DNA from: Bacteroidales bacterium
Lineage (GTDB): Bacteria; Bacteroidota; Bacteroidia; Bacteroidales; WCHB1-69
DNA length: 20,307 bases
Assembly (NCBI GenBank): GCA_031257735.1
Contig: JAIROC010000258.1
Coordinates: forward strand, 1 to 20,307
Direction: 5' to 3'
The translations under genes were made by a program, and so were the position numbers. Below are positions 1 through 7,235 of this stretch, in pieces (position 1 is the stretch's first letter; each line of letters starts with the position of its first letter). The notes beneath the pieces were generated by a model. That model was not told the DNA's origin, made no database searches, and worked only from the letters and a program-made list of their open reading frames with translations.

Positions 1-36
1 TAAATAATTTTCATGTTATCAACAATAAAATATTTC

Positions 37-157
37 TAATTAGTGTCTGTCTTTAAAGTATAGATAGGGTTGTTTCAAAAGCGCTCTCCGCAACAATCAG
101 CACGTCATTGCGGGCTTGATGATTATTTTTTTATACTTTATAGACAGATACTAATTA
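37..157. mobile_element. MITE-like element with 26-bp terminal inverted repeats
   Basis: Positions 37-62 and the reverse complement of 132-157 match at 24 of 26 bases; both begin TAATTAG and share the core GTCTGTC or TCTGTC followed by AAAGTATA. The element is 121 bp, holds no credible gene, and looks like a miniature inverted-repeat transposable element mobilised by a transposase elsewhere in the genome. Related end sequences recur at 10744 and 11569-11591. No clear target-site duplication was seen beyond the AT-rich ends. The 160 bases after it, up to the terminator, contain nothing recognisable. Confidence 0.65.
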
Positions 158-318
158 CTGTACAATACCTAATTCTATCTCTTCTCTTTGACAAACATTC
201 CTGGCTTAGGGTGTCCCAAAAATACACACCAGAAACATACAAAAAACTGTAAACGGGATTTTTGTTTGCTAACAATTAATTTGTGTCAATCCATAGTAGA
301 ACATGACAGTATACAAAT

Positions 319-365
319 AAAAATGGGAAGTAAAAACAAGGATTATTTTCCTGTTTTTACTTCCC
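319..365 (-). terminator. Intrinsic terminator of the ferredoxin gene
   Basis: Positions 325-338 (GGGAAGTAAAAACA) pair with the segment ending at 365, giving a stem of about 14 bp plus two further G-C pairs past a one-base bulge, with a short AT loop. Read on the minus strand, the hairpin is followed by a T-rich tail (TTTTTATTTG). It lies about 20 bases past the ferredoxin stop codon, so it ends that transcript. Confidence 0.85.
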
Positions 366-383
366 TGTTAATTAAAGATGTCA

Positions 384-554
384 TTATTCTTGGCGAATTG
401 CTTCTACAGGACACACATCTGCGCATGCACCGCATTCAACACATTCATCAGGTTTAATTGAATAAACATCACCTTCCAAGATTGCCCCTACAGGGCATTC
501 TCCCATACAGCTCCCACATGCTGTGCACTTCTCGGGATTGATTATATAAGCCAT
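384..554 (-). CDS. 2[4Fe-4S] ferredoxin
   Basis: A 56-residue protein beginning MAYIINPEKC. It carries two classical CxxCxxCxxxCP clusters: CTACGSCMGECP at residues 10-21 and CVECGACADVCP at 38-49. All eight cysteines needed for two [4Fe-4S] clusters are present, and the length matches clostridial-type ferredoxins. It is a soluble low-potential electron carrier for anaerobic redox enzymes. It has its own promoter element about 36 bases upstream and a strong terminator just downstream, so it is probably monocistronic. Rubrerythrin lies 135 bases upstream on the same strand, but the separate promoter argues against a strict operon. The redox partner cannot be told from the sequence. Confidence 0.95.
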   Translation of the reverse strand: MAYIINPEKCTACGSCMGECPVGAILEGDVYSIKPDECVECGACADVCPVEAIRQE

Positions 555-589
555 AATTTAATATTTTATAGATTGTTATTTTAATGATG

Positions 590-597
590 CAAAGATA
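590..597 (-). promoter_or_regulatory. Bacteroidota -7 promoter element for ferredoxin
   Basis: The minus strand reads TATCTTTG followed by CA, an exact match to the Bacteroidota sigma-A -7 consensus TAnnTTTG, 36 bases before the ferredoxin ATG. No convincing -33 TTTG was found at the usual spacing. The same TATCTTTGCA occurs before the transketolase and hmuY-like genes. Confidence 0.65.
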
Positions 598-689
598 GTA
601 AGTTTATCTATATCTTTTCTCGTTGACGATAAATTTAAAGTAAAATTAACTAAGCGTTTTTTACAAGCACAATATCAGTAGATTAGAAA

Positions 690-1268
690 CTAATAGTTTT
701 CTGCTTTCACTTCAAAGTAGGCTTGAGGGTGGTCACAAGAAGGACATTTTTGCAGCGCTTTTTCTCCTTCGTGAACATATCCGCAATTAGAACACATCCA
801 TTTTACCTTTTCGGGCTTCTCAAAAACAGTATTATTTTTCAGGTTCTCATACAAACGTAAATAACGCAATTCGTGTTGTTGTTCAACGGTAGCAATTATT
901 CTGAACTTTGCTGCAATCTGTGGAAATCCTTCCTGCTGGGCAATATCTGCAAATTGCGGATACATTTTAGTCCATTCCTCATTTTCTCCTTCTGCTGCTT
1001 CCTTTAAGTTATGTATTGTTTCGCCAATAATTCCTGCGGGATAACTCCATGTTATCTCAGCTGTTCCGCCTTCCAAAAAACGAAAAAACACTTTTGCATG
1101 CTGTTCTTCCTGTGCTGCTGTTTCCCGAAAAATCTTTCCAATTTGAACATAACCTTCTTTTTCTGCCTGTTTGGCAAAGAAAGTATATCGATTTTTTGCT
1201 TGAGACTCTCCTGCAAATGAAATCAATAAATTCTTTTCTGTCTGTGTATTCTTAACACTTTTTTCCAT
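690..1268 (-). CDS. rbr: Rubrerythrin
   Basis: Rubrerythrin is a cytoplasmic non-heme diiron peroxidase that reduces hydrogen peroxide in anaerobes. The 192 residues match the family's usual length of about 191. The N-terminal four-helix domain has the diiron ligands: E21 (FAGES), E54xxH57 (EEQH), the GENEEW segment at 94-99, and E129xxH132 (EQQH). The C-terminal rubredoxin domain has C159xxC162 and C175xxC178, which bind one Fe. All expected metal ligands are present, so the protein should be active. It starts 47 bases after the stop of the asparagine-synthetase-like gene on the same strand and may be read through from it; no TAnnTTTG element was found in that gap. Electrons could come from rubredoxin or the neighbouring ferredoxin, which is an inference. 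Confidence 0.96.
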   Translation of the reverse strand: MEKSVKNTQTEKNLLISFAGESQAKNRYTFFAKQAEKEGYVQIGKIFRETAAQEEQHAKVFFRFLEGGTAEITWSYPAGIIGETIHNLKEAAEGENEEWTKMYPQFADIAQQEGFPQIAAKFRIIATVEQQHELRYLRLYENLKNNTVFEKPEKVKWMCSNCGYVHEGEKALQKCPSCDHPQAYFEVKAENY

Positions 1269-1315
1269 TGTTCTGATATTTATTAATGAATATATTTATT
1301 AGTTGATAAATTGTT

Positions 1316-3217
1316 TTAGTATAATTCTTTTTTAAATTCGTTTCTCCAAAGTAAATAACTGCAATAGCGAAATGCAAATTGCTGAAAGGAATAATTGTTT
1401 GAAGTATATAATGTTTCCCAATCTTTTATCAAAGCATTCTTATCAACAAAAGCATCCGTATCGTCCAATTGAGATATCAAGTTTTTTAGTTCATTGCCAA
1501 TTTCATTTAACCACTTTCTTTCTGGAACGTAAAATCCGAACTTTTGTTTTCTCCAACGTATTTCGTCAGGAACAATTTCTGTCATTGAACTGCGAAGTAA
1601 ATATTTATTCCATCCATTATGAATTTTAAAAGTAGATGGAACCGAAAAAACATATTCCGCCAATGGTATGCTATCTGAAAATGGCATCACACAATCCATC
1701 CCAAAACTTGCAGCAGCATGTTCTCCCCAACGAAGAACATAAGGTAAAAAAGTTGTATAACTCTCATACAAATAATCATTTAATACCGTCTTTCTTTTCT
1801 CATCTTGATTTGACAGAAAAGAATCTTTATCTTTATATTCTTTGTTCAAGAGTGCATATTCTATGGGTTTTACTTTTCTTGCCAACTTTTCTCCGTGATA
1901 ATAATACTTTTTCAGTAATATCTTTATCCGCCGTAACATTATGTTTTTGTAAGTAATATCCGTATTATGAACGTTTAATAGTTCTCGTATCCAATCTTTA
2001 AACATCCATTGTGAACGAAGCGATTGAAGAAAAGGAGGAAAATATACTGCATATCCTCCAAATAATTCATCGCCGCCTTGTCCATCTATAATGGTATCAA
2101 ATCCATGTTGTTTTACTGTTTCCATTACTTTATATTGGGCAATAGAACTTGCTCCGAAAAGAGGAATGTTTTGGGTTTTTACTATTTCTCCCAATTGTTC
2201 AAGAATTTGTTGGGAAGTACAGCAAACTTTAATCCAATCAACATTCGTATATTTGACAACTTTTTCTGCCCAGCAAGTTTCTCCGCCATCATACAAATCG
2301 GTTGATGTAAAAGCGGTAATCCGAATATCAGGATACAGTTTTTTAGTAACACAAAGCAAAGTAGAACTATCCACTCCCCCACTAAGTCCAATTGCTACTT
2401 TATTTTTATTTTTTACATGATTATCGACGCTTCCAAAAATTAACTGTCGAATTTTGTCTATGTAAAATGGTTCTTCGTACTCATTATATCCGCCTTTACA
2501 GTTTTTATAGGGTAAGACATAATAAAATTGCTCCTCAAACAAATGATCATTTAGCGAATATACCAAATAGGAAGAAGGTTTAAGTTCATGAATATCTGAA
2601 AAGAAATTTTGCCTGTGTTTTGTGCTGTCCCCCCAGAGCAAATAATCAAAAACTGCCTTTCTGTTGATTTTCCCAGCATCTTTTAAAGTCGAAAATAATG
2701 CCTTGCTTTCAGATGCAATACCAAATTGCGTACTTGTTTTACAGTAATACAAAGGACGATTCCCAAAATGATCTCTTGCGGCATATAACTTTTGTTCGTT
2801 CATATCAACAACTATCAGAGACCAATATCCTTCAAATAATGTAAAAGCATCCTTCCCTTTTTTAATAAACATGTCAATGGCTATATCAACATCAAAAAAG
2901 ATATTTTCCATATTGGAAAGAGGAATGTTTCCCATCAGTTGCTTACGATTGAATAACTTTCCTTCAAAAATCATCCAAACATTTCCTTTATTTACAACAT
3001 ATTTTTCTTTTTTTCCCAAAGAAAAACATGTTGCCATGGAAAATAATGCCAATTTATTGGATTGATGAACATCAACAGCTTGTTTTTCATCAAAAATAAA
3101 TATTTCTTTTCCCAAACTTCCACGATGGGACAGGTTTTTTAACCCGCAATCCATCAATGATTGTATACAAGAGGAAAAAGTTTTTTCCTCTTCAATGACA
3201 GCAAATAACCCATTCAT
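1316..3217 (-). CDS. Asparagine-synthetase-like amidotransferase lacking the glutaminase cysteine
   Basis: A 633-residue protein with AsnB architecture. Residues 1-210 have the class II glutamine amidotransferase fold (RDHFGNRPLYY at 148-158, then the FGIASESKALF segment). Residues 250-620 form the ATP-dependent synthetase domain, with the PPi loop SGGVDSS at 279-285, GQGGDELFGGY at 379-389 and a late KQKFGFYVP segment. The protein starts MNGLFAV where active enzymes start MCGI, so the Cys2 nucleophile is Asn. The usual NGE glutamine-binding motif is also replaced (FEGK, 84-87). Glutamine hydrolysis is therefore unlikely, while acyl-adenylation looks intact. It could use free ammonia, or another amine as beta-lactam synthetases and lasso-peptide cyclases do. 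The secreted-protein gene ends 5 bases upstream, indicating co-translation. The substrate is unknown; housekeeping asparagine synthesis seems less likely. Confidence 0.85.
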   Translation of the reverse strand: MNGLFAVIEEEKTFSSCIQSLMDCGLKNLSHRGSLGKEIFIFDEKQAVDVHQSNKLALFSMATCFSLGKKEKYVVNKGNVWMIFEGKLFNRKQLMGNIPLSNMENIFFDVDIAIDMFIKKGKDAFTLFEGYWSLIVVDMNEQKLYAARDHFGNRPLYYCKTSTQFGIASESKALFSTLKDAGKINRKAVFDYLLWGDSTKHRQNFFSDIHELKPSSYLVYSLNDHLFEEQFYYVLPYKNCKGGYNEYEEPFYIDKIRQLIFGSVDNHVKNKNKVAIGLSGGVDSSTLLCVTKKLYPDIRITAFTSTDLYDGGETCWAEKVVKYTNVDWIKVCCTSQQILEQLGEIVKTQNIPLFGASSIAQYKVMETVKQHGFDTIIDGQGGDELFGGYAVYFPPFLQSLRSQWMFKDWIRELLNVHNTDITYKNIMLRRIKILLKKYYYHGEKLARKVKPIEYALLNKEYKDKDSFLSNQDEKRKTVLNDYLYESYTTFLPYVLRWGEHAAASFGMDCVMPFSDSIPLAEYVFSVPSTFKIHNGWNKYLLRSSMTEIVPDEIRWRKQKFGFYVPERKWLNEIGNELKNLISQLDDTDAFVDKNALIKDWETLYTSNNYSFQQFAFRYCSYLLWRNEFKKELY

Positions 3218-3222
3218 TATGA

Positions 3223-3588
3223 TTATTCTTCCTTGATTAATATTTCCTGTTCGGCGACACCGCCTTCTGATAATCGAATAATAGAAGCTCCTGAATAAAT
3301 CTTTCCATTTATCTCTCTCGAAGCTAATACGCGCAATGACACTTCACGAGGCCATTCACCTTCATATCTACCATTGACGTCCGTATAGCCTGTTCGTTTG
3401 ATATCGGGAGCAAAATTCTCTTCTCCGAAAACAAGTTTACAGGACGGAACAGGAATTTTTCCCCCAGCTGCATCTATCATGGAAACAGTAATGATTGCCC
3501 TGTATTGATTTTCTGTTTTACAAAAGAAAAAACTACTTGCTGATAACAAGAATATTATACCTACGAATATTATTTTTTTATACTGCAT
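3223..3588 (-). CDS. Small secreted protein with a possible transthyretin/carboxypeptidase-regulatory-like fold
   Basis: A 121-residue protein not recognised as a named family. Residues 1-22 form a signal sequence (KK, then IIFVGIIFLLSASSFFF) followed by C23. The cysteine could be lipidated, but FFFC is a poor lipobox, so a lipoprotein assignment is uncertain. The mature part has a beta-rich pattern with TGYTDVNGRYEGEW around residues 66-79, resembling the turn of carboxypeptidase-regulatory-like or transthyretin-like domains common in Bacteroidota surface proteins. It is the first gene of a unit with the asparagine-synthetase-like gene (5-base gap). A TAnnTTTG element lies about 67 bases upstream. 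Whether it is functionally tied to the amidotransferase is an inference from spacing only. Confidence 0.7.
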   Translation of the reverse strand: MQYKKIIFVGIIFLLSASSFFFCKTENQYRAIITVSMIDAAGGKIPVPSCKLVFGEENFAPDIKRTGYTDVNGRYEGEWPREVSLRVLASREINGKIYSGASIIRLSEGGVAEQEILIKEE

Positions 3589-3654
3589 ATACTTTTATTT
3601 TAGAGATGAACATATAATAATTTTTATGATGTTGCGTTTTGAATTTCAACGACG

Positions 3655-3662
3655 CAAAGTTA
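3655..3662 (-). promoter_or_regulatory. Probable -7 element for the secreted-protein/AsnB-like unit
   Basis: The minus strand reads TAACTTTG, matching TAnnTTTG, 67 bases before the small secreted-protein start. A TTTG lies 15 bases upstream of it, shorter than the usual 19-21 spacing. The site sits in the 133-base region between divergently transcribed genes. For the plus-strand cyclophilin only a weaker TACGTTTT at 3683-3690 was seen. Confidence 0.45.
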
Positions 3663-3721
3663 TACTTTATTTTAATACAAAATACGTTTTCTACAAAATA
3701 ATTAAATAAATACATATCGAC

Positions 3722-4318
3722 ATGAGAAAAAAAACATTTTTATTACTTGCATGTACATTATCATTTATCATGATAACATCAAACCTTTTTGCACAACAAA
3801 AAACAAAATCAACCGGAACCATCGTCTTGCTGAAAACAACAATGGGAGATATGAAAATCAAATTGTATAATGAAACTCCTTTACATCGAGATAATTTCAT
3901 TAAGCTGGTAAACGAAAAATATTATGATGGATTGCTGTTTCATCGGGTCATCAACGGTTTTATGATACAGGGAGGAGACCCTAATTCAAAAAATGCTCCC
4001 GCAGGACAACAATTAGGAACGGGAGGACCAGGATATACTATTCCCGCAGAAATTTTACCGCAATTCAAACATAAAAAAGGAGCATTGGCGGCTGCACGTT
4101 TGAGCGACCAGATAAATCCTAAAAAAGAATCTTCAGGATCTCAATTTTATATTGTTCATAATAATAATGGAACACCTCAGTTGGACGGCGGTTATACCGT
4201 TTTTGGCGAAGTAATCGAAGGAATGAATGTCATTGATAAAATTGCATCTGTGAAAACAGACGCTGCCGATAGACCCATTGTGGATGTTAAAATAATAAGC
4301 GCAAGTATCGTAAAATAA
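3722..4318 (+). CDS. Secreted cyclophilin-type peptidyl-prolyl cis-trans isomerase
   Basis: A 198-residue protein that catalyses proline isomerisation during folding of exported proteins. Residues 1-24 are a signal peptide (RKK, a hydrophobic core, cleavage probably after FA at 24), placing it in the periplasm. LLAC at 8-11 resembles a lipobox, but the hydrophobic stretch before it is too short. Cyclophilin motifs are complete: FHRVI at 73-77 with the catalytic Arg75, QGGDP at 83-87, GSQFYI at 139-144 and LDGGYTVFG at 154-162. The usual active-site tryptophan region is diverged, as in many bacterial forms. pheS begins 3 bases after its stop, so the two are probably co-transcribed, an unusual functional pairing. 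Confidence 0.93.
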   Translation: MRKKTFLLLACTLSFIMITSNLFAQQKTKSTGTIVLLKTTMGDMKIKLYNETPLHRDNFIKLVNEKYYDGLLFHRVINGFMIQGGDPNSKNAPAGQQLGTGGPGYTIPAEILPQFKHKKGALAAARLSDQINPKKESSGSQFYIVHNNNGTPQLDGGYTVFGEVIEGMNVIDKIASVKTDAADRPIVDVKIISASIVK

Positions 4319-4321
4319 AGC

Positions 4322-5347
4322 ATGGAAATAAATGAACAACTGAAACGTATCAAAGAAGAGATTGATACGTTTTTTAGTGTAGCAGCAGATGAAGTAGATA
4401 AATTCCGTTTGAAATATCTGGGTAAAAAAGGAATTATTACTTGTATGTTTGACGATATTCGTACAATTGCCCCCGAACAACGAAAAGAATTTGGGAAAAA
4501 TGTTAACGACTTAAAAACACAAGCGCTGTCTAAAATTGAACAGCTAAACCAAATTATTGAAAATAATAAAGTACAATCCATAGATGCGTTGGACTTAAGT
4601 CGCCCGGCTAACAGTATTGCTTTAGGCTCTCGTCATCCGATTGCGAAAGTAACGCATAATATTTGTCAGGCATTTGAAAAAATAGGGTTCACTGTTGCCG
4701 AGGGTCCTGAAATCGAAGATGATTGGCATAATTTCGAATCACTTAATTTTCCACCCGAACATCCTGCAAGGGACATGCAAGATACTTTTTTTATTAGCGA
4801 AAATCCAGACATCGTATTGCGTACACATACCTCATCTATCCAAGTACGCGTCATGGAAAATAATCATCCTCCTATTCGTGTTATTTGTCCGGGACGCGTG
4901 TTCAGGAATGAAGCTATTACAGCACGCGCTCATTGTATTTTTCATCAAATTGAAGGTTTGTATATAGATAAAAATGTCTCTTTTGCCGACATGAAACAAA
5001 CATTATTGTATTTTGTCAAAGAGATGTTTGGTTCGCATGTCAGTATTCGTTTACGTCCTTCTTATTTTCCATTTACCGAGCCTTCTGCCGAAATGGATAT
5101 CTCCTGTGATATCTGTGGCGGAAAAGGATGTAATTTATGCAAGTATTCGGGATGGGTGGAGATATTGGGTTGCGGAATGGTAGACCCTAACGTACTCGAA
5201 AATATGAATATCAACCCTGACGAATACAGTGGTTTTGCCTTCGGAATGGGAATAGAACGAATTACCCAACAAATCTATAAAACAAAAGATATTCGTCTCT
5301 TCTTTGAAAATGATATTCGTTTTTTATCCCAATTCAAAGCTATATAA
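4322..5347 (+). CDS. pheS: Phenylalanine-tRNA ligase alpha subunit
   Basis: The catalytic alpha chain of the (alpha-beta)2 synthetase that charges tRNA-Phe in the cytoplasm. The 341 residues match the family length. Residues 1-85 form the N-terminal coiled-coil arm that contacts tRNA. The class II core follows: PPEHPARDMQDTF at 144-156, motif 2 at 191-212 (GRVFRNEAI to FHQIEG), and motif 3 GMGIERI at 308-314. An insertion with C262, C265, C270 and C273 (CDICGGKGCNLC) could bind metal and is typical of PheS from Bacteroidota. The beta-subunit gene pheT is not in the window, so the subunits are encoded apart, as is common in this phylum. No terminator is visible before the repeats downstream. 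Confidence 0.97.
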   Translation: MEINEQLKRIKEEIDTFFSVAADEVDKFRLKYLGKKGIITCMFDDIRTIAPEQRKEFGKNVNDLKTQALSKIEQLNQIIENNKVQSIDALDLSRPANSIALGSRHPIAKVTHNICQAFEKIGFTVAEGPEIEDDWHNFESLNFPPEHPARDMQDTFFISENPDIVLRTHTSSIQVRVMENNHPPIRVICPGRVFRNEAITARAHCIFHQIEGLYIDKNVSFADMKQTLLYFVKEMFGSHVSIRLRPSYFPFTEPSAEMDISCDICGGKGCNLCKYSGWVEILGCGMVDPNVLENMNINPDEYSGFAFGMGIERITQQIYKTKDIRLFFENDIRFLSQFKAI

Positions 5348-5406
5348 ATTATAGCACGAAAGGAAATGACGATTGCTATTGTTTGAATCAAACCCGTAGC
5401 GTAGGT

Positions 5407-5448
5407 AATTATGAATTATGAATTATGAATTATGAATTATGAATTATG
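5407..5448 (+). repeat. Heptamer tandem repeat, AATTATG x 6
   Basis: Six exact copies of AATTATG lie about 60 bases after the pheS stop. The same heptamer with R-for-A variation forms the 10148-10252 array, and both arrays lead to the sequence TTAGGCTGACGCA, so the two loci look like copies of one dispersed element. Confidence 0.9.
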
Positions 5449-5544
5449 ACCCGAAGCGAAGCGGAGAGCAGCGCAGCTAATTATGACCCGAAGCGAAGCG
5501 GAGAGCAGCGCAGCTAATTAGGCTGACGCACGAAACCGCCTAAT
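5449..5544 (+). repeat. 37-bp direct duplication followed by an inverted repeat
   Basis: Positions 5449-5485 and 5486-5520 are consecutive copies of a 37-bp GC-richer unit (begins ACCCGAAGCGAAGCGG and ends CAGCTAATTA; the second copy lacks the last two bases). An inverted repeat follows: ATTAGGC at 5517-5523 and GCCTAAT at 5538-5544. The rest of the 5348-5679 intergenic stretch holds only a short palindrome (GTTTGA/TCAAAC, 5381-5393) and no credible gene. Confidence 0.85.
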
Positions 5545-5679
5545 CAGCGCCGTCATTGTAAGATAATTGGAAATAGTTTGATAATACGATTATTATACTT
5601 TACGTTATTGCAAAGTACAGTCGCAATGATAAATGATAGAAAAAAGACCTTTTGAGACTATCTCTTCATTGGAAAGTTG

Positions 5680-5687
5680 TATCTTTG
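5680..5687 (+). promoter_or_regulatory. -7 promoter element for the transketolase gene
   Basis: An exact TATCTTTG followed by CA, matching TAnnTTTG, 20 bases before the ATG at 5708. A TTTG occurs at 5651-5654, but 25 bases away, more than the usual spacing. The element supports initiation at 5708 rather than at the upstream in-frame ATG at 5633. Confidence 0.65.
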
Positions 5688-5707
5688 CAGGCAATAAAAA
5701 TTTGGGA

Positions 5708-6664
5708 ATGCAAAAATTAGAAGTTATAGAAAGGAAAGAAACACGAGCAGGTTTTGGAGAAGGATTATTAGAAGCAGGAAAACAACAGGATAACATAGTA
5801 TGTTTGTGCGCAGATTTGACTAGTTCAGTAAAAATGGATTTGTTTGCACAGACTTTTCCTGATAGATTTTTTCAAATCGGAATAGCAGAAGCAAACATGA
5901 TAGGTATGGCAGCAGGTTTTGCCATTGCGGGAAAAATACCTTTTGCAGGTTCATTTGCCAATTTCTGTACTACGCGTGTATTAGACCAAATTCGCATGGC
6001 GGTTGCATATTCCAATACGAACGTAAAGATATGCGGTTCACATGCAGGTATCACATTAGGAGAAGACGGAGCTACTCATCAGGTAATGGAAGATTTGGGC
6101 ATGATAAAAGCCTTACCCAATATGGTTGTTATCAATCCGTGTGATTTTAATCAAACAAAAGCGGCAACCATTGCAATTGCCAACTATAAAGGTCCTGTTT
6201 ACCTTCGTTTCGGAAGACCTGCTGTCCCTAACTTCACACAGTTTGATCATAAATTTGAAATAGGAAAAGCGCTTGTTATGAATGAAGGTAGTGATGTAAG
6301 TATTTTCGCAACGGGACACTTGGTTTTTCCTTCTTTACAGGCAGCTTATATTCTTGCTCAAAAAGGAATAAATGCAGAAGTTATCAATATACATACAATA
6401 AAACCACTTGATAAAGAGAAAATATTACAATCTGTTCATAAGACCCGTTGTGTCGTAACGGCGGAAGAACATCTTATCAATGGAGGTCTCGGGGACAGTA
6501 TTGCTCAACTTTTGGTTCAAAATTTTCCCTGTCCACAGGAATATGTCGCAGTAGATGATCGCTTCGGTGAAAGTGGAATGCCTATGGAATTAATGCAGGA
6601 ATTTAATCTCACAGAAAACAGTATCGTTGATGCAGCGATGAAAGTAATTATGCGAAAAGCATAA
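5708..6664 (+). CDS. Transketolase C-terminal subunit
   Basis: A 318-residue protein with the pyrimidine-binding and C-terminal domains of a split transketolase, a thiamine-diphosphate enzyme that moves two-carbon ketol units in the non-oxidative pentose phosphate pathway. IGIAEANM at 57-64 contains the glutamate (E61) that activates the cofactor. The TPP-domain segments SHAGITLGEDGATHQ and LPNMVVINPCD follow, and the C-terminal domain begins near GPVYLRFGRP. The frame extends upstream to an ATG at 5633, but a promoter element lies inside that extension and the family signature begins at MQKLEV, so 5708 is preferred. The N-terminal half, which carries the diphosphate-binding domain and is usually adjacent, is absent here; the protein needs that partner. 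A related 1-deoxyxylulose-5-phosphate-synthase-like role is less likely given the length. Confidence 0.92.
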   Translation: MQKLEVIERKETRAGFGEGLLEAGKQQDNIVCLCADLTSSVKMDLFAQTFPDRFFQIGIAEANMIGMAAGFAIAGKIPFAGSFANFCTTRVLDQIRMAVAYSNTNVKICGSHAGITLGEDGATHQVMEDLGMIKALPNMVVINPCDFNQTKAATIAIANYKGPVYLRFGRPAVPNFTQFDHKFEIGKALVMNEGSDVSIFATGHLVFPSLQAAYILAQKGINAEVINIHTIKPLDKEKILQSVHKTRCVVTAEEHLINGGLGDSIAQLLVQNFPCPQEYVAVDDRFGESGMPMELMQEFNLTENSIVDAAMKVIMRKA

Positions 6665-7171
6665 TGTCAATTTTATAATTTATATTAGAGCTAAAAGAGC
6701 CCCTCTAGTTCGGCGAATATCTTTTACTGTACCGTAAATGGAATAATCAGAAAGACTTCGCCGAACAACAGAGAGAGCATGAAGCATAAAATAAGGACTA
6801 GATTATTCCTAAAACTTTTTCAACTTGAGCTACTCAATAAATGAGTTACCCCTTTCACTATATATATACAAATTCTTTGCCAAATTGTTTGAAAGATGAT
6901 AAATAATTTTTACAAAATTACGCTCAAATCAAATCAAGTCAATATTCAAGTCAATATATCGCTTATAAATCAACAGTATAAAAAGAATTGTTCGATATAT
7001 ATTTTTTTTTGATACTGATTACTTTTTCCAGAAAACGATATGCTATTTTGTCTAATTAGACAAGGTCGGTAAAATATTTCTCATCTTATTGCCTCAAATA
7101 TCCCCATAATTAATGAAGGAAACAGTGAAATATCCCCTCAAATTGGGAGTACTTTTTCGATAATAATGTCA
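6665..7171. other. Intergenic region with a nested inverted repeat
   Basis: No gene is seen in this 507-base AT-rich stretch. Its one notable structure is an inverted repeat: GTTCGGCGAA at 6708-6717 pairs exactly with TTCGCCGAAC at 6757-6766, and CTCT/AGAG flanks could extend the stem. Inside the 39-base loop, TTTAC (6723-6727) and GTAAA (6734-6738) form a second small stem. There is no T-run directly after it, so it is not a typical terminator. It could be a structured RNA or an insertion remnant. The rest is AT-rich sequence leading to the hmuY-like promoter. Confidence 0.5.
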
Positions 7172-7179
7172 TATCTTTG
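7172..7179 (+). promoter_or_regulatory. -7 promoter element for the hmuY-like operon
   Basis: An exact TATCTTTG followed by CA, matching TAnnTTTG, 56 bases before the ATG at 7236. A T-run at 7153-7157 is the nearest upstream candidate for a -33 box but is not well spaced. No Fur-like operator was recognised, so iron or heme control cannot be shown from sequence. Confidence 0.65.
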
Positions 7180-7235
7180 CATCAAATTTAAATAGTGAAA
7201 TAACGAAAGTATAAATTAACAAAAGGTAATTGAGT

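Noticed and set aside
70..457. Two small plus-strand open frames at 70-252 and 188-457
   Set aside because: They run through the MITE, the terminator hairpin and the antisense of the ferredoxin gene, with no protein-like features.
1316..3588. Complete lasso-peptide cluster
   Set aside because: No transglutaminase-like protease, RRE domain, ABC exporter or precursor peptide was found beside the asparagine-synthetase-like gene.
5633..5707. N-terminal extension of the transketolase subunit from ATG at 5633
   Set aside because: A TATCTTTG promoter element lies within it, and family similarity begins at the ATG at 5708.
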